Of a stretch of DNA of 64,000 nt, positions 12,196-24,430 are shown in pieces (within the stretch, counting starts at the first letter, position 1; each line of letters begins with the position of its first letter). Source of the DNA: Patiria miniata (Eukaryota > Echinodermata > Asteroidea > Valvatida > Asterinidae). Under the pieces are notes generated by a model, which made no database searches, was not told the origin of the DNA, and was given only the letters and a program-made list of their open reading frames with translations. The position numbers and the translations under genes were made by a program. Location: NCBI RefSeq assembly GCF_015706575.1, contig NW_024037074.1, positions 30,059,334 to 30,123,333 on the forward strand. The letters are read 5' to 3'.

Positions 12196-13813
12196 CCTGA
12201 TGTTAAAACCGGAATTGCGCACTGTGAACTAGTAAACTGACTAAGTTCAAAAGTGCAAAAGGTATTGCGATCCGACTCATTCCTAACACCAATAAGACAG
12301 CCATGTTTGAGTGGTCCGGATTTCCTGAATCCGTTCTCCCATGACCAACTTCCACATAAATCTTAATCCTGAATTATTTGGAGGGATTCCCGGAAACATG
12401 TAAATGAATGTACATCGCAGCATATGCTTTTGTTTGAAAAGGAAAGGTTTGAACCAACAGAGAAAAAAAAACGAGGAAGAAAATACAGGAATGCTGGATT
12501 TATTGGTCGGGTTACAAAATTACCCAAAATTGTTTTATTTCATCTGACAAAATGAAAATGCGCGAATTTGAATCAGCAGGAACCATTATTAAATTTAAAC
12601 TATTTGTAAGTTAGCAGAAAACTTGGAAGAAATGCAGTCAAATTTTAATAGCCAAAACTACTGCGACTGTGATTCTGTGCTGCGCTATTATTGCAACGAG
12701 ATATCCAGTGAGTTTCCAAGACCCATAAAGCAACAAGTCTTGTAGTGTTTTGATTTGTTTTTAAAGAATTTACAATTTCAGTGGTTGCGTAAGCAGACAG
12801 GGATTCGCCTTAGTCCAAATAAATAAATGAAAATGGAAGATGTCCTACGTTTGGCCTCACAGAAGTTGGTCCGGATCTGCATCAACTGTTCAGCATAAGA
12901 ACTGTAATTCAGCTATATCATGGACAGCACAATGCCCTCTGGCCTGGTTAATTTCAAACTCTCATTTCAATAAAGTATCGAGCTATCTTATTGTAACTCC
13001 TATTTCTGGATCGGAAATTAGCGCGCTGGTTTGGTTGGTAAGCAAACGTGTGTCAGTATCATAGTCACAAAAGATCAGTTTCAATTATCATAAAAATCGT
13101 GGTTTTTTCTCAGTCCCCAAGCACAAAAATGAAAATAACAACGCACAACCGCGCTTGTTGTTTGAGAAAAAAAATGTGTCGGCAATAATTATCAGAACCT
13201 TAACTGCACTTTGATTCAAACACTATGTAGAACCAAGGGCGGATCCGCGGGAGGGGGGGGTTGGGGGGACAAAGGGGGCCATCCCCCAAACGAATCCATT
13301 TTTTTGTGTGACTTCGCAATAAAGGCAGGCACATGGGAACACCACCATCTTTTCCTCAAAAAAAAAAAAAAAAATTGGTTAAAGTGGTCAGTAATTGTCT
13401 CAGATCGCACCACAGAGCATCTAGAATCCAAAATAATATCGGGGCCCTTAAGCGGGCCCCGAACCCCAAGCCGCCATTTTTTTGGACACACTTTTTGGTG
13501 ACCAATTTTTTCTTGGCCCCTCCCCCCCCCCCCAAAAAAAAAAAAATGTTTCCTGGATCCGCCATGATGTAGAACAAGCTATGCCTGGCATGCGATTGGC
13601 CCAAAAGGCAAGACACAAATATGAGGTTGGTGTGTAGGGAAAAGGGACCCTCAAATAATAACACTTTAACACACTTTTCGTCGATAGACGTTTTCTGTTA
13701 TAATTTAACCAAAAATGGTTAATAAATGAAAGACAAAAAGATGCAGTCTCCCACCTCATCACAGCTCTATAATGACTCTCGATTGCGGTAAATTTTAAGT
13801 AACAGACACTAAC
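12196..13813. repeat. Segmental duplicate of 50240-51880
   Basis: From GCACTGTGAACTAGTAAACT onward the sequence follows 50240 onward closely, with insertions present in one copy and absent from the other. In unit 3 this is intron between the C1q coding exon and its 5' exon. Here no C1q coding sequence follows. The homology begins right at the edge of the TTAA MITE. Confidence 0.6.
13233..13566. mobile_element. hAT-like MITE with 8-bp target duplication
   Basis: Flanked by ATGTAGAA at 13225-13232 and 13567-13574. Ends read CCAAGGGCGGATCC and the complement of CATGGCGGATCC. The interior holds G runs, an A run at 13360-13375 and C runs near 13520-13530. Frames across it on both strands are composition artefacts. 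Confidence 0.65.
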
Positions 13814-13876
13814 CTTCAAGTCACGTTATTGAGTCCTATCACGAAAGGAATCCTCAACACTCAAGCAGATTGATGG
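13814..13876 (-). pseudogene. Orphan copy of the C1q 63-nt 5' exon
   Basis: 63 nt with ttttttcag acceptor and GTTAGTG donor, closely matching the exons at 21640-21702 and 51880-51942 (shared ATCTGCT, GAGGATTCCT, TTCAAG-like end). No C1q coding exon lies between here and 9.5 kb, so it is either a far-upstream alternative exon of gene 1 or a remnant of a unit that lost its gene. Confidence 0.6.
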
Positions 13877-15530
13877 CTGAAAAAATAGCAACAACAATGA
13901 TTTACTAAAAGTCCGCTCGGAGATAACTCCGGAGGAGGAGGCATAGCTAAATTTTGCAGGTAAAACACTCTCTGTCGGGGCGAACTGTGATTTGGTTTGA
14001 TTATTTCCAGTGAACTATACAACGGCCTGAATGGACTCAAGGACAAGTTTACAAAACATAATTTCTCACAAACAGAATTCTATTCTTTTTTTTATCTTTA
14101 GGGGAAAAAAAACAAGTTAGTGGCGGTAATATTACAGGTGGACTACCACAAAAAAATGAATATTTTGCTATGAGAACTCAGGGTACTGGTTTGACTATTA
14201 GCGTCAGCCACCATCTGTCTGTCAACCGAATGTGCATTAAAATCTTGTATGCAAACAAAGCCTGTAAAGACTGTCAAAATCTTGGAACGATTGCGTCATT
14301 TACATTTATGAGCTCCAGGTTCTCGCCAGCATTCATGTTACTATAAATGAAAATTAAGCCAATGATGGATCCATTGCCCAGGATACCTGCCCAAACAACA
14401 AGTGTTTCCTTTGGTTGTCGGGAATGTCATAATGTGAAGTCCCTTGGTGGGTTGTTCATTTAAACATATCTCCTGACATTGTGTGTGTGTTTACGTTTCC
14501 CTCTATTGGAATATGTAGCCTCATTCCCACGATGTCCCAAAGGAATCTGTCTGTGCGATTTGTTAATAGCCATTGACAATACGGCATTCTTCTTCGAAGA
14601 TTCTTCTTCGTGCGCGCGCGTTGCCGTAGCCATGCGCGTCGGCAAAATGAAAACGTTTTTTTTTTTCAATGAAAGATGATGTCTCAAAACCGCCAAACTC
14701 ACTAGTTTGACTGGAATCCTGCTGCTGCACAATTTTAACATGTTTTTAGATTGGGTTATGGTCAAGAATAAGCTTTATGTGGCCTCTCTGGACTCCCATA
14801 TACTTGCACAAAGTTTGGTCGGGCACCATTTGCAGTCATCAGCCGACATTTGAAGCACTTTTTTTGAGACTTGTTTTGGCCTGAGGCAGCGCATTTACGC
14901 CTCGCACTCACCACTGGATCAGCTTCAAGTTGAAGGGCTCGACGCGACAAACCAAACTTGTGTCCTTGCACTTCTTAGTCTGCCGCTGTTTCCATGGCTC
15001 CTGTTGAGACATTGTACCATATCCGAAGTATTTATCGACATAACTCCTACTCGTAGTTCTGCTTGGTACTCTGTAAACTGTCGGAAGGTCTCTGCAATAT
15101 TTTAAGTTGTATAGTAACAAACTACCATAAGAACCCCTTTATCCACTGCAACCTGTGCCGCAAATTTGGCCAGCCATCTTTGGTAGCAGAAGCATTGATT
15201 TACTGCATGGGCGTAACACCTGAAATTGAATCTAATTGTGAAGTACCAATCAATGTTTGGTCCAATTGGCATGGATTAGCTTGCATTTTGTTCCTACTGT
15301 TTACGTAATCCAACACATCTTCCTTTGATGTGAGACAACACACCTTCTTGGCGTATCAAAATGATGTCTTTCATTAGACACCAGATAATCTGAAAAGTCG
15401 CACAACTTGGAATTCAAGTCCCTTCATTTAATAAGCTGCATCTCTGGACTGGGGTGTCAAAATGAGTGGGATAAAGAATATTGTATAGAGTATTACCAGT
15501 ACCTTCAAACCCATTTTATCTAACTTTTGC
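13877..15530. repeat. Segmental duplicate of 51943-53200 and 55680-57200
   Basis: Up to about 14245 the sequence follows unit 3 (to about 53195). It then jumps to sequence matching 55689 onward (TATGCAAA...GACTGTCAAAATCTT) and follows it to about 15530. The roughly 2.5 kb missing here contains, in unit 3, the first C1q exon and its promoter. No gene was seen. Confidence 0.65.
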
Positions 15531-17643
15531 ACACCTAAAAAGAGTGCTAACTGCATCCGACGGGCTGCGATTTCGTCTCCGACTCCATCGTAGGAGTTTG
15601 AGTCCATGTTTCACATCCATATAGTAGCACTGATCGATGGTTGCCAAGAAGAAATAGATTTCTACGTTGTGGCTAATGGTGGAACTCCACACTTTCTTCG
15701 TGTCAGCCAGTGCCCTCCATGACATTCCTGCTATTGATGTCCTGGTCACTAGAGTTGATCCACGCGCCAAGGTACTTAAAGCCAGGGACCTCATTCAGCT
15801 CTCTACCCTTCAGCGTCTTCAGTGGGATGTGTTCGGGCGTATTGTAGATGGAACACTCAGTTTTCTTTGTGTTGAGTCTGAGCCCTACCTTCAAGCACTC
15901 TGCTTCTACAAGGTGTAGGAGTACTTGCGCCTGCTCGACTAGATCAGACATCAACACGATGTCATCAGCAAAGTCGAGATCCGTTTCTGTGACCGCCGGT
16001 TGCCTTTTCGATCTTCTCGGAGTGACAGTGAAGCTGAGGTCGGTCTCCCTCCCATTGATGGCTCTACCCAAGGCATAGTCGAGAACAATGATAAAAAGGA
16101 AGGGTGGTAGTGTGTCGCCTTGGAGCACTCCTGCTGTGGTGTCAAACCAGTCAGTCTCACCATCCGGAGTAACCATCTTAGTCAGTGTGTTGGCGTACAT
16201 GACTCTATGGCACGGAGTAACAGGGGTGGAACTCCGTATAGGCCTTTAAGATTCTTAACGTTATTCCACGATGTATGGATTCAAATGCCTTCTTGAAATC
16301 GATAAATGTGAATACTGCTGCTAGGTTGTTCAATTTCACTTTCTCGATAATGCGTCTTAGAGCTAGGATTTGGGCAATGGTTTTGCGCTTCAAACGGAAG
16401 CCGTTTTGGTTGTTTCTGAACAGTGGATCAATGACGCCTCTGATGCGATTCAGGATCAAACGGTACATTTTTTGCAATGATGCATGATAAACTGATACCT
16501 CCGTAGTTGTCAGGGTATGAGAGGTTACCAGTCTTGGGTACTGGTATGATCTTGTTGAGCGACCACTGTAATGGCTTCTGATTATCCATTAGGGCCATGC
16601 AACACATCTCCAACACTATGGCGTCAATGTCACAGTTCTTGAGCACCTCTGGTGGAATGTCATCCGGCCCTGCTGCCCTACTCATCCGAATCCTCGACCT
16701 TTGGTGCGCTGCTTAGTAGGTTGCTGACATGGGTGTACCATAACTGTGTTTCCACTCTTTCCTGAGGGGAAGCTCCTGCTACCTGTCCTTCCTTTGCTTT
16801 CCTGCGTCCAGTTATTTCGTTGATGACCTTCCAGCCCTCGCCGTAGCGTGCTCCACCGTGCTACGCCTCAATTATTTGAGTGTTTGCATTGAGGACCTCT
16901 TTGTTTTAGTCCATCATAGGTGTAGAACAAATGTTGTTTTTCCACCCTATTAGCTTGCTTGTTCTCTTCATTGTGGCCTCTGTCGCAGGACAGGCGTGCC
17001 TATATGACAGCCTCTCTCGCAGCTGCGATATGTCTGGGTGCTAAGACAGAAGAGATTTCTTTACCCTCTCCTTCTTAGGTACCACTCCACTATCTCGTCC
17101 TCTCAGTAGTGTCCTCTTGCTCCTCTATCAACTGTGGTAGTAGTTGCGCATCACCACCGTGTAGCGTTTTTGAATATCAGGGCGGGATGAGAACTCCTTC
17201 CCGTTATACCTAGTCCTACTGCTCGGCTTTGGTACTCTGAGATTTAGACGCACTCTCATGGAGACTACTCTGAGGTCTGAGCCGACGGATTTGAATGACG
17301 AGCACGATTCAGAATTCAGAATGATGTTCCTCCACTTGCTCCGCATTAGAAGGACGTAGTCTAGTTGAAGCCTCATCCCCAAGCCTCTGTCTTGGGAGGT
17401 CCACATCTTTCCCGATACGAACTCGGCTAGCAGTGCTCCTTTTCTGTTCGTACCATCATGATAAGTGAACGGTGCATCTTTAGGGCCCATTCTAGCGTTG
17501 AAGTCGCCCAGTATCATCAAGAAATTGTGAGCCGGCACTCCCATTACTGCTTCTGTAAGGGTCTCGTAAAATTTCTCAACCTGTTCTTGTGGTTGCAGCG
17601 TTGGTGGGCGAGTGGAGCCTTCTGGATACGCCACTGCCCACAT
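15531..17643 (-). pseudogene. RTE-like LINE, broken endonuclease-reverse transcriptase
   Basis: Minus-strand fragments in order. At 17643-17128 lies an endonuclease piece with FLMILGDFNARMG and QLDYVLLMRS. At 16685-16428 the RT begins with AAGPDDIPPEVLK and IIPVPKTGN. At 16477-16205 follows an ALRRIIEK...FIDFKKAFESI block. At 16200-15703 follow VLQGDTLPPFLF, the catalytic LDFADDIVLMSD and FKYLGAWI. The remainder continues to about 15531. Several frame shifts and stops separate the pieces, so it is inactive. The layout (apurinic endonuclease followed by RT) and motif spelling fit RTE-type elements. A related 3' fragment lies at 43308-43628. Confidence 0.85.
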
Positions 17644-18552
17644 TATACCCCCACCAACAATAGAGCTATTAACCCATACACTCCCACCAATATGGGCGTA
17701 AATCAGGGAGCAGTGTTAGGAAGGATTTATCCCCACACTTTATTTTAATAAGGGGGATGCTTGGCCATTGGATCACCCCCCCCCCCGAGTGTTGTGATGA
17801 GAATAACAAAAATAATCAAACAAATAAGTTTAGGTAAATACAAAACAGAACAAACAGTACACACACCTAATGTGTTAATGGACGTAAGCGCATTTTTATG
17901 TTCAACAGCGCCCCTAGTGTCTCCTGCTGTCCATCCGCCACCTATTTTCGAATTTCCACGGTTTGCTGGCATGTATATAGGCGGCGTGTTATCAGCAACC
18001 CCCCCCCTACTCGCTTATGCGGATTTATGCCTCTGCCCACCGACCCTTACTGTACCCCCACACACCCTCAACCCAATCTCTGCATCAGATCTTTAACCCC
18101 AGCCCCAAATTTAATCATTCTGACTTGCTAAAAGTTCAAACTTCAAAAACATACACAATAAACAACTGGACTTTTTCTGCAATACTTTTAATAGCAAAGC
18201 TATATTGATAAATCAATTACAGATTAAACATTACTTCAAACAAATGTGTTCGCGAGAGCTAGAGTCAGATTAGTATATCTCGTCATTTATTACAATCGTT
18301 TCAATCCAAGTGCAATGTTTGAAAAGTCTTTGTACTTTTCCATCAATTCGATTGAATTCTTCAAAACATGGAGTGTAAAACAAGCGTGGTTTTTGGTACC
18401 AATGAAGTCCAGCTGAAATCACGGGAGGAAAATAATAAAATAAATTATGAAACTTGAGAATGTTATGGGTCATATTGTGCAATTCAACTGCAAGCTTATT
18501 CAAAACACCAAAACTTGTGAAGTTTAATAAATGATAATGGGGCGTGTCCCCA
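17644..18552. repeat. Pyrimidine-rich module and 3' flank of C1q unit 2
   Basis: Second copy of the downstream module: C-rich blocks at 17775-18110, then AT-rich sequence with CTTTTTCTGCAATAC (18170), parallel to 4920 and 60130. Short frames over it are not genes. Confidence 0.5.
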
Positions 18553-18682
18553 CACTGCAAAAACTGTGGTGTTAATTAATAACCATTCGGTATCTATATA
18601 GGACAACACCAGTAAAATTTAACACCAGATGGTCCTTTATAGATACCAATGGTGTAAATTTAACACTACAGTTTTTGCAGTG
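18553..18682. mobile_element. Palindromic 130-bp MITE
   Basis: Starts CACTGCAAAAACTGTGGT and ends with the complement of CACTGCAAAAACTGTAGT. The two arms remain complementary through GTATCTAT almost to the centre, so the whole element can fold into one hairpin. No coding capacity. Its target duplication is unclear. Confidence 0.7.
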
Positions 18683-19301
18683 CGCCCGCCCAAGGAAGAG
18701 CCTCGAACTCCTTGTCTGCGACTTTCAAGTAATTGAAGTTTGGATGATTAGATAGACTTTTTTGGGGAAATCAGTTTTGTGCTGATGTCTGAGGCATGCA
18801 TGATCTGAAAAAAAGGGCAACCGATACGTTTGTTTTCAGGTGAATGGCGATTACAAGTGACAGATTTATTGATTTGTATTTATTTTGAATTTGAACTTTG
18901 GTAAACTAATCGTCGGCTGCCTAGTCGGATTTTAAATTCATTTCATACAAAGAAAACGAATCCATGACCAAAAATGCATTTGAATATACAGGAGTATCTC
19001 TCAAATAACAATGTATGCTTGACAGTGAATGTAATGTTTACCCTATTCGAACAAAAAGGAAAAACATACGATACGATTTTTTTTTAAGTAGGCTGCAAGA
19101 TTTGTTTTAAATGATACTTAAACGATACCATACGGTGTTACTATTAAGCACTCCAAACCATACTTTAATCCAATGCCGTAAAACTGTTCCGGGTATGCAC
19201 TTATTAAAGTACATGTAACACAGTATTCAACTGAATTATTTTGATAAAATTGAAAGAAGTTTAATTTTACACTTACTCATTAATTAGATATTGTTTCGGA
19301 T

Positions 19302-19529
19302 CAGTGGCGTAGTCACGGGGGGCGTGGGGGCGACAGCCCACCCCCCCCCCCCTCCATGAAACCTTGTCGCCCCCAAGTCGCCCCCCCCCCACTGAGATTT
19401 TGAGTTTCTAAAAAAATTTGAGTTTCTAAAAAATCATTGATCTACATGACGCCCCCCCCCCCATGAAATGTTCCAGCCCCCCCCAGCGCCCCCCCCCCCC
19501 CCAACTAAAAATTCCTGGCTACGCCACTG
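19302..19529. mobile_element. hAT-like MITE with 8-bp target duplication
   Basis: Ends CAGTGGCGTAGTCA and the complement of CAGTGGCGTAGCCA, flanked by TTTCGGAT (19294-19301) and TTTCGAAT (19530-19537). The interior is mostly C runs. It lies just downstream of C1q gene 2. The rest of 18683-19609 is AT-rich 3' flank without a gene. Confidence 0.75.
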
Positions 19530-19609
19530 TTTCGAATAGACGGTGGAGCGATTGAAAATTCGGCGATGCGCGTGATCGTGTATATACTGGGCGTGGTTAT
19601 TGTGTTTTA

Positions 19610-20287
19610 CTATTCGGGGTAAAGGAGAAAGCCACTGAATGAGGTGAAGTGATATGAATCACTACCCGCCTTACCGTGTACGGTAAGATACACCGTGTCT
19701 TCACGGTGCAGAACCAGCACCGCGCTCCCAGACACCTGCTCTTGATTAGTTGAATCCCCGCTATATCCAGTGACAACCCAGTCGCTGTTTTTCTTTAGAT
19801 GTATGTAAAGGGTAGTACTTGAAGTATATTCAAGCACAGAAAATGTAAACACGTAGGTGCCCGGCACTGTACAGGTAAATGTGCCAGTTTGGAGATCGAA
19901 GCTGGTACCCGGCAAAAGCGTCTCGGTCTCCTGGAATGGCAAACGGGTGTCGCGACTCGTAGAGGTATCCGAGCCGCTCGTCCTCACCGCGGTGAATGCT
20001 ACCCGCTGGTTGGAGCCGTCTGCTGTTTGTCCTGGCTCACCCTTCTGACCTTGCTGACCCGCATCGCCCTTTGACCCCGGCTGACCGTACGGCCCCATCG
20101 GTCCTGCTGGCCCAGGCAGACCTGGTATGCCGGGTATGGCGGCAGGTCCCTGGCAGCACTGCTGACACACCTGAGACGCAGGACCATTACCGTCCGAGGG
20201 AACCGGCCCAGTAACGGAAGCTCGGAGCTTGACAGAGATACCCAGAAGGAGGGCGATTGAAATAATGGTTGCCATGCAATTGTTCAT
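19610..20287 (-). CDS. Secreted collagen-C1q domain protein, copy 2 (short collagen)
   Basis: 225 residues. It has an N-terminal hydrophobic signal peptide (about 1-24), the same CQQCC cluster as its paralogues (C41, C44, C45), and only 12 Gly-X-Y triplets (residues 53-88, [10 protein letters not shown]...GQKGEPGQT). A complete C1q domain (94-225) ends FSGFLLYPE. The collagen stalk is less than half that of copies 1 and 3 and lacks their GI interruption, consistent with an in-frame internal deletion. The C1q domain is intact, so a functional protein with a shorter stalk is likely. The start follows a splice acceptor (tttttaacag) directly before the ATG. Confidence 0.93.
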   Translation of the reverse strand: MNNCMATIISIALLLGISVKLRASVTGPVPSDGNGPASQVCQQCCQGPAAIPGIPGLPGPAGPMGPYGQPGSKGDAGQQGQKGEPGQTADGSNQRVAFTAVRTSGSDTSTSRDTRLPFQETETLLPGTSFDLQTGTFTCTVPGTYVFTFSVLEYTSSTTLYIHLKKNSDWVVTGYSGDSTNQEQVSGSAVLVLHREDTVYLTVHGKAGSDSYHFTSFSGFLLYPE

Positions 20288-21639
20288 CTGTTAAAAAAAA
20301 AAAAAAACAATAACAAGTAAATACAAAAAAAATATGGAAAATAATAGGGAAAGATGAGATAAACAAAATTGAGGTCAGAGAAAACTGGAGAAATTGAATA
20401 AGGGTTAGACTTTTGAAACTTTGCGTCGCTTAAATTAAAAATAAATTCATACATTATTAACATGTGAAAAATGTGAAGATTTTCTCAAACATCACTGATC
20501 AAGTTCGAAAAGTTTCTCTTTAAACTTTCTCATTTAAAGGGAATTCATTTCCCGGAGACGAAAATGAAGATAACAGTTTGGCGAACATCGCCGAATTATT
20601 TAAGACGAAAATCCGCTCTTTGTCTAAATTGAAGTCTAAATCTGACTAATCTGAAAACGGACCGCTGGGGAGACTATAATTAACAAAACTTCTTTTATTC
20701 TGATCATGAATTATGAGGAACATGATTTATGAATATCACTTGGACGAATTCGGCCGGAAATTAACCCTGTCAGTCCATACGAGGGGGTATTTTGGTCTTC
20801 TCAGCACTGCACTGGGTGAACATTGTGTTCCCAGTCGCCGGAATCGGGAGGGGGGGGGTCAAACACCCCCCCCCCCAGGTCTGTCTTTTTCTTTTTTTTT
20901 TCTTTTTACAGACATTCCTTAAATATAATGCAAAAACCGGCCTCCCAGCTCTGACACCCAAACATATGCTGGTAATAAGAAAAACTCCGCCTGCGCACAA
21001 AATACGTACAGAGCCAGCTTCTGAGCCAGTTGTTAGGGGGTATTTGTTCAATATTCTGTAATATACTGTTAATGATCGTCGGATTTGAAGGCGCACACAA
21101 TAGAAGTAAGGTACGATTCCCCCCTCCCCCCTTGATTTTATGGAGTCAAGTGTCTGGACAAAATAAAACCTGTCTACATTTCAGCGTTGATTTGCTGATG
21201 GAACCCCCCTCCGGTCAAACAATTCCTGACTCCGCCCATGGTTCCTCCTACTTATATTACGTGATGATCGATATTTCTTAAATGTAAAAGGACTTTAGGA
21301 TGATGGCCAGTTCTCTATATTTTAATATTTACATTTATTTCATTTTTCGGGATACATTTCGTTGCAATAAACAACAAAATTAAATACTCAGAAACACACA
21401 TAAACATTTTAGACAAAACATACACAGTATAATGTTTAACCATGCTCCCGCTGGATTACCTTAAAGAAATATGGTTTCTGTCGAGGGGCTCTCAAACTGA
21501 TTAAATATGACACACTGAACACAATCTGTTATAGTCTTGACTCAAAATGTATCAATGCATATGAAAAGATAATTCTTCCACCAAATCATCTCTCTGATGA
21601 TGCTTAATTGAGGTAAATTATCAAATAATATTCACTTAC
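20288..21639 (-). other. Intron of C1q gene 2
   Basis: Between the coding exon and the 5' exon at 21640. It contains C-rich low-complexity patches (20845-20875, 21115-21135) and no coding sequence. The acceptor-proximal part resembles the same intron of copies 1 and 3. Confidence 0.55.
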
Positions 21640-21702
21640 CTTGAAGTAACGTTTTGGAATTCTATCAGGACAGGAATCCTCGACACTCGAGCAGATTGCT
21701 AG
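21640..21702 (-). other. Second non-coding exon of C1q gene 2
   Basis: 63 nt, acceptor ttttcag at 21703-21709 and donor GTAAGTG at 21633-21639. The same-length exon recurs at 51880 and 13814. Since the coding exon begins with its ATG, this exon would be 5' UTR. Confidence 0.7.
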
Positions 21703-24324
21703 CTGAAAATAATACCAAAAAAAATATTAGTCATTCAAAATTCACTCGGAGATGACTTGGGGACTGGTAGGGGAGGCATAGCTTAATTTCACACGAAAAC
21801 ACCGCAACAAATCTCTGTGATTGCGGATTGACTTCTTTTTTTTTCTTTCTTTTTTATTTCAAGCGAATTGTGTTCTCCAACGCCTAGCCCTCCCCCCCCC
21901 CCCAAATATTGGTTCTAGAACCGCGCCTGCCAACGGCTCTGACTGGACTCACGTTTGAGCAACAATCATCTTTGTTTGAGGATTTACTAGTTTGGAATCG
22001 AACGAATAAATCACAAAATGAGAATTTTCTCAAAATATATCACCAAAATCAAGTTTAAGTCACGTGAGATCATATCGCAATGTCCGGACAAGTACCTATA
22101 TCATGACAGAAACTTTGCAATGTCATAAGTGAAGATATGACCGGTTTCTAATTCCCTTAAGTCGTTCGGAAAACCCTTGTATACAGTGGCGTAGTCAGGA
22201 ATTTTTCAGTGGGGGGGGGGCGCTGGGGGGGGGGGGCCTGGAACATTTCATAGGGGGCGTCAAGCAGGGGCGTCAATCGGTTTAAGGGCCCCCGAAAAAA
22301 AATGGATTTTCGATGCTCTGTGGTGTGATCTGAGGCAATTTCTTACCACTTTAACCAATGATTATCTTAGCACAAAAGATAATAATTTAAACATAATTTT
22401 CGAGGCTTTCTCAGCTAAAGGCATACGAAAATTTTGTGAACATTGTTTTCGAGGTTGGAGTCATTGAATCAGCTACCAGAATTCTGAGCTATAGGCGTGG
22501 GGTTCGGGGCCCGCTTAAGGGCCCCGAAAATTTTTGGATTCTAAATGCTCTGTGGTGCTATCTGAGGCAATTTCTGACCACTTTAACCAATATTTTCTAA
22601 GCAAAAGATACATTGTAGTACATAATACGGCCAATGGCGTCATGTAGATCAATGATATTGTTTTTAGAAACTCAAAATCTCAGTGGGGGGGGGGGGCGAC
22701 TGGGGGGGCGACAAGGTTTCATGGGGGGGGGGGGCGGTCGCCCCCCCCCCCCCCCCCACGCCCCCCCCCCCCCGGTGGCTACGCCACTGCTTGTATAGAT
22801 TTGGTTTAATTAAAAAGTGACCCCACGTTCACGTCACGCTGTTGTACGTTGTTGGAGACGGAATTCCATTACGAGAATCAAAACATTGCACATACATTTT
22901 TTTTCAAAATGTACCCATCTTCTATCTGAACTGAATCTTCAACAGGTTCCTCAAAATGTACGTATCTACTGAGCTGAAACTTCAACTGGTTAAATAGATG
23001 TTGAGGACCTTACTAAAGATATTAAGAAATTATGTTGCTTCTAACAAACAAAATGCACCAAAAGTAAATGAACCTATGTTTCTCATCCTATGTGGCTCAA
23101 AATGTGCTTGAATTTGTGGTTGTGAGAATCACAGTGAGCTTACATTTTCTGCATTAATAACGGAAATTGATCTCATACCAAGGAAGTAGTGTCGAAAATA
23201 TTACAGGTGGCATTCAAGTTAACAGTCGTTACAAAAATAACTATTTAACCGGGTGGGAAATTAGAACACCGGATTGGCTATTAGCATCAGCCACCATCTG
23301 TTTCTCAACAAAGTATGTCCCACAAAAATATGTCAGATTTACTGCACAATAATTTAGTGTTCATAAACATGCATGAAGCCAAATGGGCCTTATTCACGAC
23401 TTGGCCATTTTTGTCGAGTTCCCTGAATGTATTTCATTAATTGTTAACTGTTGAATGGGATGGCGCCAGACTTTTTATGCATGCATAATGCAGCCTTATT
23501 TTACTGTCAGTTTTTTTTAATCTGGCTTCACACATTAGGGAACGTTTAATTACAAGTTTGAAATTATTCACTGAAGCAGAATGGACTTAATTAGTTATTA
23601 ACTTGCTGTCATTTCTCTACAAAAGTTCCAGAAATCAAGATTTTATCTCACTCTCAATACAATATGGCCGCCTCGTTTTACCACTATCGGTGTTTCAAAA
23701 AATATTCAACAGAATCTTAATACATGTAGTGGCATGTTGAGTGGAACCCTTTACATGCAAACATCACTTAATTCAAATTCATGTGTTTCGAATTTTTAAG
23801 GCTGAGAGCAGAGCATGCAGCAGGGCCGAATAATGTCTACAAATATCAACTCTAAACATGATCCGAAATGAATCTAGTTATTTAAAGCAATTTGAACTAG
23901 AATAAAACTGTTTGCATGATCATCCGGTCCGTTCATATTTGCGCCTTCTAATAGTGAAACCATAGAGCGTTTGTTTCCGACTATCCACACTGTTATTATT
24001 AATGTTTGAAGGTAACTTAAAAATCCTGTACACAAAATGGCGCGGATCGAATATTAGCGCGCTTGTTTGGCTGTTAACATTCGTGTATCAGTAGTCACGC
24101 AATATCAGTTCCAATTGAAGTTTTGTTCAGAAAAATCGTGTATTTCAGTCCTCCAGCAAGTACAGTTAGAGAAAGGGGAAATTTCAAGACGGCTACCGCG
24201 CTCAGCAATAATCTTAAAAAGAATCCAACGCTGACTGAAATAACACTATGTGCAAACAAGGCAACTTTTTTGTTTCTGAAAAAGAAAAGAAAGAAAACAA
24301 CAATTAATTGTTTTAAACACTCAC
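21703..24324 (-). other. First intron of C1q gene 2
   Basis: Contains the hAT-like MITE at 22184-22789. It also contains a roughly 50-bp remnant ending TTCTAGAACCGCGCCTG (21884-21933) between CCAACGCC and CCAACGGC. The segment at about 23380-23690 recurs at 58920-59220. No coding sequence. Confidence 0.5.
22184..22789. mobile_element. hAT-like MITE with perfect 8-bp target duplication
   Basis: Flanked on both sides by CTTGTATA (22176-22183 and 22790-22797). Ends are CAGTGGCGTAGTCA and the complement of CAGTGGCGTAGCCA. The interior carries long G and C runs and two copies of a segment ending CTCTGTGGTG.. TGAGGCAATTTCT (22313 and 22546). It is the best-preserved member of the family at 1292 and 19302. 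Confidence 0.85.
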
Positions 24325-24392
24325 CAAGCAAATCTCGTTCTTGCAATCAGTTCGCTCGGGTTGTCGTCTGAGGGTGAAGATGAGCTGTGGTC
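24325..24392 (-). other. First non-coding exon of C1q gene 2
   Basis: Minus-strand exon ending ...ATTTGCTTG before the donor GTGAGTG (24318-24324). A near copy with the same donor lies at 53511. The 5' end is inferred from the TATA-like box about 30 bp upstream. Confidence 0.55.
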
Positions 24393-24420
24393 TTGTGAGG
24401 AGTGAAGAGGCCGCTCGTGG

Positions 24421-24430
24421 CTTAAATATT
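24421..24430 (-). promoter_or_regulatory. TATA-like box of C1q gene 2
   Basis: On the minus strand the sequence is AATATTTAAG, followed by GCCACGAGC. The same block occurs at 53622-53631 upstream of the first exon of copy 3. Conservation between duplicates is the evidence; function is inferred. Confidence 0.45.

Noticed and set aside
13211..13819. Several overlapping frames of about 80-120 codons on both strands
   Set aside because: They run through homopolymers of a MITE and show poly-Phe, poly-Lys and poly-Gly artefacts.
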